Shown piece after piece: positions 26,692 to 33,446 of a stretch of DNA of 37,049 nucleotides. Below the pieces are notes generated by a model that was not told the origin of the DNA, ran no database searches, and was given only the letters and a program-made list of their open reading frames with translations. Numbering within the stretch: the stretch's first letter is position 1; each line of letters opens with the position of its first letter. The DNA is from Arthrobacter sp. CAU 1506. Lineage in GTDB: Bacteria; Actinomycetota; Actinomycetes; Actinomycetales; Micrococcaceae. Where the stretch lies: positions 83,960 to 121,008 of the forward strand of contig NZ_SUKC01000013.1 of NCBI RefSeq assembly GCF_005047635.1, written 5' to 3'. A program made the position numbers and the translations under genes.

Positions 26692-26727
26692 ATTTAGTTT
26701 GCCAAGACAACTAAATAGAGCTATAGT
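26692..26727 (+). promoter_or_regulatory. MarR-gene promoter with embedded operator
   Basis: ATTTAGTT (26692-26699) and AACTAAAT (26709-26716) are perfect 8-bp arms around a 9-bp spacer. TTGCCA (26699-26704), 17 bp and TATAGT (26722-26727) form a good promoter whose spacer contains the right arm. Binding would block RNA polymerase directly, as expected for MarR autorepression. Confidence 0.7.
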
Positions 26728-26759
26728 TGCTTCAGGCAAGTATAAGAATGAGGTGTGCC

Positions 26760-27245
26760 GTGGCTGTTGAAAGTGAAACCGCCCAAGAACTGGTATCAAG
26801 CGTCTTTACTCTGCAGCGGGCCTTGCGTGCCGCGACGCACCACATGGCTGACCCGTCCGGTCCCGGCTTCGCGCTGCAAGGCGTGATGCGGATCATCGGC
26901 GAAGCAGGGGAGCTCCGGGCCACGGAGCTGGCTGCCAAGCTGGGCATCGGTCCGGCGGCACTTAGCCGGCACATCGCGGACCTTGAAGCCGCCGGTTTTG
27001 TCCTGCGGAGACCGCATCCCGACGACGGCAGGGCTTCCTTGATCTCGTTGTCCGGGGCCGGCGAGGCCGGCATGCGGGCTGAGGCCATCCGGCGGGCAGC
27101 ACTGATGCAGGGCATGCTGGGCGACTGGACCGAGGAAGAAGCCCAATCCGCCATTGTCTCCGTGGGCCGCCTTGCCGAAGCCCTCCACAACTCGATCCTG
27201 TCAACGAAGCCGGGAACCCACCGCTACGAACCGGCAGGAGTCTGA
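26760..27245 (+). CDS. MarR-family transcriptional regulator
   Basis: This is a 161-residue winged-helix regulator. The DNA-binding part is ELRATELAAKLGIGPAALSRHIADLEAAGFVLRRPHPDDGRASLISLS at about residues 48-95, with the DGR wing typical of MarR. Flanking helices make the dimer. Several in-frame starts exist (26727, 26748, 26760); the GTG at 26760 has GAGG 6 nt ahead. It lies 5 nt before an MFS exporter, a common repressor-pump pair, and its operator overlaps the promoter at 26692-26727. Phenolic or antibiotic ligands are usual for the family; none can be named here. Confidence 0.92.
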   Translation: MAVESETAQELVSSVFTLQRALRAATHHMADPSGPGFALQGVMRIIGEAGELRATELAAKLGIGPAALSRHIADLEAAGFVLRRPHPDDGRASLISLSGAGEAGMRAEAIRRAALMQGMLGDWTEEEAQSAIVSVGRLAEALHNSILSTKPGTHRYEPAGV

Positions 27246-27250
27246 CTCTA

Positions 27251-29023
27251 TTGAACGAATCCACTGAATCCCCAGAACTGAACCGCAGCGTGCTGCTCAA
27301 GGAGCGCACGGCGGAAGACAAGGCTGCCGTCCCCGACGGCCCGCCTCCCGCCCCGGGGACGCACGCCGGCGGCGAGCTGATGAGCCACAAGCAGATCCTG
27401 CAAGTCCTCACCGGTTTGCTCGCCGCCCTGTTCACCGCGATGCTGTCCAGCACGATCGTGGGCAACGCGCTGCCCACCATCATCGCCGACCTGCACGGCA
27501 CCCAGACCGATTTCGCCTGGGTGGTCACTGCGGCGTTGCTGGCGAACGCGGCCACCACCCCGATCTGGGGCAAGTTCGCCGACCTCTACAACAAAAAGCT
27601 GCTGGTCCAGCTGTCCATTGTCATCTTCGTGGCCGGTTCCGTGCTGGCCGGGCTTGCCCCGGACATGACCACGTTGTTGGCCGCGCGGGTGGTCCAAGGC
27701 ACCGCGATGGGCGGCCTGACCGCACTGGTCCAGGCCATCATCGGCACCGTCATCCCACCGCGCGAACGCGGACGCTACGCCGGCTTCATGGGCGCCGTCA
27801 TGGCGGTGGCGACCGCCGGCGGCCCGTTGCTGGGCGGCTTCATTGTGGACAGTCCGCTGGGTTGGCGCTGGACCTTCTTCGTCTGCGTGCCGCTGGCCGT
27901 GATTGCGCTGTTCATGCTGCAGAAAACCCTGAAGATGGGCCACGAGCGCCGGCAGGTCAAGATTGACTGGCTGGGGTCCGTGCTGCTGACTGCAGGCGTG
28001 TCCATCCTGCTGATCTGGGTCTCCTTCGCGGGCCAGCCCGGCCACTACGAGTGGCTCTCTGGCACCAGCGCGCTTATGGTGGGCGCCGGCGTCGTGCTTC
28101 TGGTGCTTTTGGTGTGGGTCGAGTCCAAGGCATCGCAGCCGATCATCCCGCTGAAGATCATCACCGAACGCACCACCGCGCTGTCCATCATTGCGTCGAT
28201 CGCCGTGGGCGTGGCGATGTTCGGCTCCACCACCTTCGTGGGTCAGTACTTCCAGGTGGCCCGCGGAGCGACGCCGACCGAGGCCGGGCTGCTGATGCTG
28301 CCGATGATTGCCGGCAACCTGATCGGCGCCACCGTCTCCGGCCAGTTGATCACCCGCTACGGCCGGTGGAAGCGCTACCTGATCATCGGCGCCATCCTGG
28401 TGATCGGCGGCACCGGGCTGGCGGGCCTGATGGACCACCAGACGTCGCTGTGGCTGGCTGGCATCTACCTGTTCGTGCTCGGCTCGGGCATGGGCCTGCT
28501 GATGCAGAACCTGGTGCTTGGCGTACAGAACACCGTGCGTGCCAAGGACATCGGTGCGGCCAGCGCCTCGGTTGCGTTCTTCCGTTCCTTTGGCGGTGCC
28601 ATCGGCGTCTCGGTGCTGGGTGCGGTGCTGGCTGGCCGGGTCAATGTCCTGGCCACCGCCGGGATGCAGGAGGCCGGCTTCCCGGTTTCCGGCGACGGTA
28701 CCGGTGCCACCCTGGATCTGGCCGCATTGCCGCCCGCCGCGGCAGAGGTGATGCGGGTGGCCTACGGCGACGCGACCGCCCTGATTTTCCAGATCTCCGC
28801 GGTCATCGCGGTGGTGGCACTGATCGCGGTGCTGTTCATCAAGGAAAAGCCGCTCCGCCGGACCATCGACATCAAGCCGACCACCGAGCGTCCGGTGGAA
28901 CCGGGCATGGTCGGTGGCACCGAACCGGTGATGACCGATTCGCTTCCGGTGGCCGAAGCCGCCCGGCCCACGGGCGGCGGGGAGCACGATGTGCCCGCGG
29001 CTGGCGGGCAGCGCGGGGCATAA
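27251..29023 (+). CDS. DHA2-family MFS multidrug transporter
   Basis: This is a 590-residue predicted 14-segment exporter. After a 45-residue polar N terminus, TM1 carries LFTAMLSSTIVGNALPTIIADLHG. Motif A is WGKFADLYNKKLL. The motif C region is GAVMAVATAGGPLLGGFIVD. The last 60 residues form a polar Pro/Glu/Gly tail. I accept the TTG at 27251 because AGGAG lies 10 nt ahead and the frame is open; an internal ATG near 27380 is the alternative. It is distinct from the MFS at 15027 but of the same type. The MarR gene 5 nt upstream probably controls it. Confidence 0.9.
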   Translation: MNESTESPELNRSVLLKERTAEDKAAVPDGPPPAPGTHAGGELMSHKQILQVLTGLLAALFTAMLSSTIVGNALPTIIADLHGTQTDFAWVVTAALLANAATTPIWGKFADLYNKKLLVQLSIVIFVAGSVLAGLAPDMTTLLAARVVQGTAMGGLTALVQAIIGTVIPPRERGRYAGFMGAVMAVATAGGPLLGGFIVDSPLGWRWTFFVCVPLAVIALFMLQKTLKMGHERRQVKIDWLGSVLLTAGVSILLIWVSFAGQPGHYEWLSGTSALMVGAGVVLLVLLVWVESKASQPIIPLKIITERTTALSIIASIAVGVAMFGSTTFVGQYFQVARGATPTEAGLLMLPMIAGNLIGATVSGQLITRYGRWKRYLIIGAILVIGGTGLAGLMDHQTSLWLAGIYLFVLGSGMGLLMQNLVLGVQNTVRAKDIGAASASVAFFRSFGGAIGVSVLGAVLAGRVNVLATAGMQEAGFPVSGDGTGATLDLAALPPAAAEVMRVAYGDATALIFQISAVIAVVALIAVLFIKEKPLRRTIDIKPTTERPVEPGMVGGTEPVMTDSLPVAEAARPTGGGEHDVPAAGGQRGA

Positions 29024-29032
29024 CGACGGCGG

Positions 29033-29072
29033 AGCGCCTCGCCTCAGGTGATTGCCACCGGGGCGGGGCGCT
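29033..29072. terminator. Bidirectional hairpin between MFS and vsr
   Basis: An 11-bp GC stem with one mismatch (29033-29043 with 29062-29072) fills the gap between two convergent genes and could terminate both. Confidence 0.6.
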
Positions 29073-29501
29073 TCAGTCCAGGAACTTCACCAACCGGTCC
29101 TCGAGGGCAGCCACGTCGCCGGCCTTCTTGAACTCGCACTCCCACACGGTGAGGACCTGCCAGCCGGCCTCCTGCAGGGCCGCCTCCTGCACTTTGTCCC
29201 GGGCAGCCGTCCGGAACCGTTTAGCTTCCCAGAACTCCGCGTTGGATTTCGGCGCATGCTGGCCGACCTTGCAGTCGTGGGCATGCCAGAAGCAGCCGTT
29301 GACGAAGATGACCTTGCGGCGCCCCGCGAAGACCAGATCCGGCTTGCCGGGCAGCTTCTGGCTCCCGGCGCTGCCATGCAGGCGGTAACGGTACCCCCTG
29401 GCATGCAACAGCTTCCGGACCAGCAGTTCGGGCTTGGTGTTCTTGCCGCGGATCTTGGCCATGTTGGCGCTCCGCTGCAGTGGGGTCAGCGAGTCAGCCA
29501 T
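29073..29501 (-). CDS. vsr: Very short patch repair endonuclease
   Basis: Vsr nicks DNA 5' of T in T:G mismatches made by deamination of 5-methylcytosine. The 142 residues include the known features: Glu25 (KNTKPELLVRK), the catalytic aspartate Asp55 (PGKPDLVF), and the structural zinc and active-site segment NGCFWHAHDC (Cys70, His73, His75, Cys77). A later Cys occurs in WECE. The residues are offset by about four from E. coli Vsr. Such genes normally sit next to a cytosine-C5 methyltransferase, but none is in this window. The gene points against the MFS gene and away from the aldo/keto reductase. Confidence 0.92.
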   Translation of the reverse strand: MADSLTPLQRSANMAKIRGKNTKPELLVRKLLHARGYRYRLHGSAGSQKLPGKPDLVFAGRRKVIFVNGCFWHAHDCKVGQHAPKSNAEFWEAKRFRTAARDKVQEAALQEAGWQVLTVWECEFKKAGDVAALEDRLVKFLD

Positions 29502-29711
29502 GGTTCAAGTCTAGGTTGCACGGGCGAGCCGGGTCGGAGGGTATCAGCCGGCGGAATGGCGATCGAACGGAAGGGCCACACCTGGTAAACATGACGTTTT
29601 TCCCCGTGACCGCGCTCTCATTCGCGACCGGAATCCTTGCCGCCGCACTATCCTTAAACGCTGATGCGGCGGACGAAGATCCGCCGCCTATCCCCTTCGA
29701 AAGGACGCTCG

Positions 29712-30656
29712 ATGCGCTTGATCGGCACCTCGGACCTCAAGATCTTCCCGCTCGCGCTGGGCGGAAACACCTTCGGCTGGACCTCTGACGAATCCGGCTC
29801 GCAGCAGGTACTGGATGCCTTCGCCGATGCTGGCGGTAATTTTATCGACACCGCTGACAGCTACTCCGCCTGGGTCCCGGGCAACACTGGTGGCGAGTCC
29901 GAACGCATCATCGGCCGCTGGATGGCCGAGCGGAAGAACCGGGATTCGGTGGTCATTGCCACCAAAGTCGGTGGACACCCGGAGCTTCAGGGCCTGTCGG
30001 CGGTGAACATCGCTGCTGCCGCCGAGGCATCGCTGCAGCGGCTGGGCACCGACTACATCGACTTGTACTACGCCCATTACGACGACGAGGGCACGCCGCT
30101 CATCGAGGCCGCTGCCGCTTTTGATGCTTTGGTGAAGGAGGGCAAAGTCCGCCAGATCGGGCTCTCCAACCTGTCCCCGGAGCGGATCACGCAGTGGATC
30201 AGCATCGCCCAGCAGAACGGCTTCGCGCTGCCCGTGGCGCTGCAGCCGCACTACAACCTGGTGGCCCGCAAGGACTACGAGCAGGGTTACGCGCCGCTGG
30301 CCCGAGAGCACAACCTGTCGGTCTTCCCTTACTTCTCACTGGCCGCAGGCTTCCTGACCGGCAAGTACCACAGCACCGACGACGCCGAGGCAAGCCCGCG
30401 CGGCGGCATGGTGGGGGATTACCTCACCACGAACGGTTTTGCGGTGGTGGACGCCGTGGAAGCGGTCGCCTCCGCGCGCGGCATCTCCATCACGACGGCG
30501 GCGCTCGCCTGGTTGCTCAGCAAGCCAGGCATCACCGCGCCGCTGGCCAGTGCCCGGACGCCGCAGCAGTTGCCGGAGCTGATGGCTGCCGCGGACGTGG
30601 ATCTGACCGCCGAGGAAGTTTCCGCCTTGGACCAGGCGTCGCGGCACTTCGCCTGA
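29712..30656 (+). CDS. Aldo/keto reductase
   Basis: This is a 314-residue NADPH-dependent oxidoreductase with a TIM-barrel fold. The catalytic tetrad is recognisable: Asp and Tyr in FIDTADSYS, Lys in VVIATKVGG, His in DLYYAHYDDEGTP. The C-terminal region RGISITTAALAWLLSKPGITAPLASARTPQQLPE binds the cofactor phosphate in the family. The frame is open to 29664, but the ATG at 29712 has AAAGGA ahead and starts with the usual RLIGTSDLKIFPLALGG. A GC hairpin (29666-29673 with 29680-29687) lies in its leader. The substrate is unknown, and no pathway partner is nearby. Confidence 0.93.
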   Translation: MRLIGTSDLKIFPLALGGNTFGWTSDESGSQQVLDAFADAGGNFIDTADSYSAWVPGNTGGESERIIGRWMAERKNRDSVVIATKVGGHPELQGLSAVNIAAAAEASLQRLGTDYIDLYYAHYDDEGTPLIEAAAAFDALVKEGKVRQIGLSNLSPERITQWISIAQQNGFALPVALQPHYNLVARKDYEQGYAPLAREHNLSVFPYFSLAAGFLTGKYHSTDDAEASPRGGMVGDYLTTNGFAVVDAVEAVASARGISITTAALAWLLSKPGITAPLASARTPQQLPELMAAADVDLTAEEVSALDQASRHFA

Positions 30657-30679
30657 GCACTCCGCTTGAGGGCGGTCCA

Positions 30680-30825
30680 CACCGAACGACGGCGGCGTCC
30701 ACCCTTGGGTGGGCGTCGCCTCGGGCTTTAAACGAATGACGGCGATATCCGCCACAGGGGTGGGCGTCGCCTCTGGCTTTAAACGAATGACGGCGACGTC
30801 CACGGCGTAGGTGGGCGTCGCCGTC
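30680..30825. repeat. Three tandem 51-bp hairpin repeats between convergent genes
   Basis: Three imperfect copies start near 30680, 30730 and 30781. Each has the form AAACGAATGACGGCG... GTGGGCGTCGCC. In the third, 30789-30803 pairs with 30811-30825 over 15 bp with one G-U pair. Copies one and two are weaker hairpins. The array lies between the stops of the aldo/keto reductase and the M23 peptidase and could terminate transcription from both sides. Confidence 0.75.
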
Positions 30826-30859
30826 AGGTGGCGGAAGCTCCGCCGTCGTTGCTGTGGGC

Positions 30860-31768
30860 CTAGAGCCAGCCAGCCGGATCCACGGTCTGGCCGTCCTTCA
30901 CAACCTCGAAGTGCAGGTGGCAGCCGGTGGAGTTTCCGGTGGTGCCCAGCTCGCCGATGCGATCGCCCTGGGCGACCTTCTGGCCCAGCGAGACACCGAT
31001 CGACTGCAGGTGGTTATAGGTGGTCTTCAGGCCGCCGCGGTGCTCGACCACAATACGATTGCCGCCGCCGCCCACCTGGAAGCCGGCCTCAACGACCTTG
31101 CCGCCGTCGGATGCGTTGACCGGGGTGCCGCAGCCCATGGCGTAGTCGATGCCGGTGTGCAGTTCGCCAGCTGCCCCGGTAATGGGATTCGAACGGTAGC
31201 CGAAGCCGGAGGTCTGGTTCATGTTTGGGATCGGGGCCTTCAGGGTGCCGGTGGCGAAGCCTTTGGTCTTGGCCTTGGCGGCGTCGGCCTTCTTCGCTGC
31301 CGCGATGGCTGCAGCCTTCTTCTTGGCAGCAGCCTCGGCCTTGGCCTTCTTGTCCGCTGCAGCTTTCTTCTCCGCTGCGGCCTTCTGGGCGGCGGCGTCG
31401 GCCTTCTTTTTCTCGGCGGCCGCGGCCGCGGCCCTGGCCTCTTCTTGGGCGGCCTTGCTGGCCAGTTCGGCCCGGTCGAACCGGAGGTTGACGTCTTGGG
31501 GAACCTGGAGGCCCAGCGCACTGGTGTCGGACGCGCGATCCATGCTGGCCGGTTCGCCTGAACCGCCTGCGTGGGCTACCGGGATAGCGATGACGGCCAG
31601 CAAACCGGCCGTTGCGGCGGCAACGCCCGCCTTGCGGGCAACTGAGCGGGCCGGGGCGGGCGCTTCGGCGCGGCGTCGGCCGCTGGGCTCGTTGGTGAGG
31701 CGGGAGATCTGGGTAAGAGCTGAGGTGCGGGTGTCGGAACGGCGACGACCGCGGACAGGGGTATTCAC
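30860..31768 (-). CDS. M23-family (LytM) peptidase, probable cell-wall endopeptidase
   Basis: This is a 302-residue exported protein. A long charged N-terminal segment precedes a signal/membrane helix (VAAATAGLLAVIAIPVAHA, residues 49-67). Residues about 100-170 form an Ala/Lys/Glu coiled coil. The zinc peptidase domain lies at about 180-300. Zinc and catalytic residues are His204 and Asp208 (LHTGID), His253 (YNHL), and His284 and His286 (HLHFEV). It should cleave peptidoglycan crosslinks. The GTG at 31768 follows AGAGGA. A c-di-AMP riboswitch occupies its leader, linking wall remodelling to turgor signalling, as known for actinobacterial wall hydrolases. Confidence 0.94.
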   Translation of the reverse strand: MNTPVRGRRRSDTRTSALTQISRLTNEPSGRRRAEAPAPARSVARKAGVAAATAGLLAVIAIPVAHAGGSGEPASMDRASDTSALGLQVPQDVNLRFDRAELASKAAQEEARAAAAAAEKKKADAAAQKAAAEKKAAADKKAKAEAAAKKKAAAIAAAKKADAAKAKTKGFATGTLKAPIPNMNQTSGFGYRSNPITGAAGELHTGIDYAMGCGTPVNASDGGKVVEAGFQVGGGGNRIVVEHRGGLKTTYNHLQSIGVSLGQKVAQGDRIGELGTTGNSTGCHLHFEVVKDGQTVDPAGWL

Positions 31769-31785
31769 AGGGTATTCCTCTCATG

Positions 31786-31930
31786 CGCCTGCGAAGTTAG
31801 CTGTCGGATTCGAGCGAGAGTTCACTCGGTCCTGCCCGCATGGCCGTGGGAAGCCGGCCTGCCTCTGAGGACTTCACCCCGAGGTGCCCCCTGCACCGTA
31901 AGTGGTTCCTCCGCCCCTGCCTTCGACGTA
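31786..31930 (-). promoter_or_regulatory. ydaO-yuaA (c-di-AMP) riboswitch
   Basis: On the minus strand the leader contains GGAGGAACCACTTAC (near 31910), CGGGGTGAAGTCC (near 31880) and CGAATCCGACAGCTAAC followed by TTCGCAGGCG (31813-31787). These are the conserved blocks of the c-di-AMP class, whose 3' hallmark is CCGACAGCUAAC..CGUAGGC. It ends just before the ribosome-binding site of the M23 gene. In this class ligand binding normally turns expression off. Confidence 0.9.
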
Positions 31931-32009
31931 GAGCTCGAAATCGTATGGTCCGCTGGCAGGGTTCGACGGGCGGACCGGATGCCTGCCTTACGTAGCAGGA
32001 ACTTCATCT

Positions 32010-32044
32010 AAGTTACTGGAGCGACACGAAGTGTTACAACTTCG
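32010..32044 (-). promoter_or_regulatory. Possible promoter of the M23 gene with inverted repeat
   Basis: TTGTAA (32039-32034) and TAACTT (32015-32010) are 18 bp apart on the minus strand. CGAAGT-N6-ACTTCG (32027-32044) covers the -35 box and may bind a regulator. I see nothing else in 32045-32088. Confidence 0.4.
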
Positions 32045-32088
32045 TTATCCGTGTTCCTTGTCACCCAGACGTGCTGCCGGGGTGCCGC

Positions 32089-32703
32089 TCAGCCCATCAA
32101 CCATGCCGCGGTATGCGTGCGGCCGGAGATCTCATTCCGCTCGCCGGCCTGGACCGGCACACCGGGCGGAAAGTAGCTGCGCCGGCGTTCTTCCAACCGT
32201 TGCTGCGACTGCGGCGAGGGAATCGAGGTGCCCTTTCTCCGATCGCAGTTCCTGCAAGCCGCGGCGAAATTGGCCATCACGGTGGCGCCGCCTTTCTTCC
32301 AGGGGAAGAAATGGTCGCCGGTAGTGGCGGGGTTAGGACAACGCCCGTGCCTGCCAACCTCAAGTTCGCACTGGCCACCGGCACGGGCCAAACCTTCGCG
32401 GCGTTGCTCCTTGGGAAAGGTGCGCAGCGGATCCCGGCGGCGCAGATCGCGGGACCGGCGGATGCGTGCGGCAACGCCAACAGTCACCAAGACCAGGAGA
32501 GGCGGACCGAGCCAGCCCAGTACGGGCCAGGCCGCCTGAAGTAGCGGATCCGGGCCGCCGCCAGTGAGCATTAGCCGCATCCCAGGCAGCAATCCGGTAG
32601 TCAGCAAGACTGAGACCACGGCATAGGCAAGCCAGGCCAAGGCCGCCACAAAGGCCCACAGCGTCACCCGCCGCGACCAGTAGATCATCCCCAGTTCAGA
32701 CAT
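32089..32703 (-). CDS. Membrane-anchored HNH-endonuclease-like protein
   Basis: This is a 204-residue protein. Two membrane helices are evident (about residues 13-37 and 58-79), then a basic linker (ARIRRSRDLRRRD). An HNH domain follows at about 98-160: EQRREGLARAGGQCEL, Cys112 and Cys122, the motif Asp130-His131, Asn145, and Cys150 with Cys153 (ACRNCDRRKG). The four cysteines look like a structural zinc site. The start at 32703 is uncertain because no good ribosome-binding site is seen; an ATG at 32739 is in frame. The role is unknown. A membrane anchor on an HNH domain suggests acting on incoming DNA, but that is speculation. Confidence 0.75.
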   Translation of the reverse strand: MSELGMIYWSRRVTLWAFVAALAWLAYAVVSVLLTTGLLPGMRLMLTGGGPDPLLQAAWPVLGWLGPPLLVLVTVGVAARIRRSRDLRRRDPLRTFPKEQRREGLARAGGQCELEVGRHGRCPNPATTGDHFFPWKKGGATVMANFAAACRNCDRRKGTSIPSPQSQQRLEERRRSYFPPGVPVQAGERNEISGRTHTAAWLMG

Positions 32704-32775
32704 ACATTCACCCGAAGCCCCCCAGCTCCACGAGCCCATTCGCCGCCCACACTAGCCGGGCCACCCTGTGAATTC

Positions 32776-32833
32776 CTCGGCGCCAGCCCGGCGGGCCGGT
32801 GTCGCCCGGCCCGGCACCCCAAGAGGCGCCGAG
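32776..32833 (-). terminator. Structured terminator after the HbpS/GlcG-like gene
   Basis: A perfect 9-bp outer stem (32776-32784 with 32825-32833) encloses an inner GGGCCGG/CCGGCCC hairpin. It begins 45 nt after the stop at 32878. Confidence 0.6.
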
Positions 32834-32877
32834 TAGGCCGGTTCGTCCGGCGCCCCAAACACCGGACCTGACCTTGC

Positions 32878-33279
32878 CTACAGTGCGGCTGCTCCCGCCT
32901 CGGCCACGGACTGGTCCTGCTCGCCGGAGCCGCCGCTGACGCCGATCGATCCCACCACCTGGCCGTCGCGGGAGAGCGGAATGCCGCCGGCAAAGATCAT
33001 GATTCGGCCGTGGTTGCTGGCGTGGATGCCGTAGAACTGGTTGCCCGGCTGCGCGTTGTCGCCCAGGTCCTTGGTTTGGATGTCGAATGCCCGAGAGGTA
33101 AAGGCCTTGTTCATTGAGATGTCGATGCTGCCCAGCCAAGCCCCGTCCATCCGCACATGCGAGACCAGGTTCCCGCCGGCGTCGGCCACGGCAATGTTCA
33201 TTGGCTGGCCGATTTCGGCGGCCTTGGCCTCCGCAGCGGCAATGACCCGCCGTGCATCTTCCAGAGTGACAGTTTCCAT
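32878..33279 (-). CDS. GlcG/HbpS-like (DUF336 family) protein
   Basis: This is a 133-residue protein of the GlcG/HbpS family, seen from LEDARRVIAAAEAKAAEIGQPMNIAVADAGGNLVSHVRMDGAWLGSIDISMNKAFTSRAF and GGIPLSRDGQVVGSIGVSGGSGEQDQSVAEAG. No signal peptide is present, so it is cytoplasmic, unlike secreted HbpS. Some members bind heme or cobalamin, and others are linked to glycolate or diol metabolism; the activity here is unknown. The ATG has an ideal AAGGAG. It is divergent from the FAD dehydrogenase at 33447, with 167 nt between them. Confidence 0.88.
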   Translation of the reverse strand: METVTLEDARRVIAAAEAKAAEIGQPMNIAVADAGGNLVSHVRMDGAWLGSIDISMNKAFTSRAFDIQTKDLGDNAQPGNQFYGIHASNHGRIMIFAGGIPLSRDGQVVGSIGVSGGSGEQDQSVAEAGAAAL

Positions 33280-33446
33280 GTTTGCTCCTTGATCGAAGGC
33301 CGCGGTGCGAGCCTCACCAGGGGTGGATAGGAGCCACCGTAGACCTCTCGGCGCCGGGCTGGCTAGGGTTGCATCCCACCGGCCTTCACCCCGCTATTCC
33401 GTCCGGCCCCTTGTGGCCCCGAACATGATCCGCAAGGGTGGACCCC

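Noticed and set aside
30680-30825. CRISPR-like array
   Set aside because: Copies are adjacent with no unique spacers and no cas genes are present.
32010-32044. MtrA box (paired GTAAC motifs) upstream of the M23 gene
   Set aside because: The two GTAAC words are 21 bp apart, not in the short direct-repeat spacing expected for MtrA.
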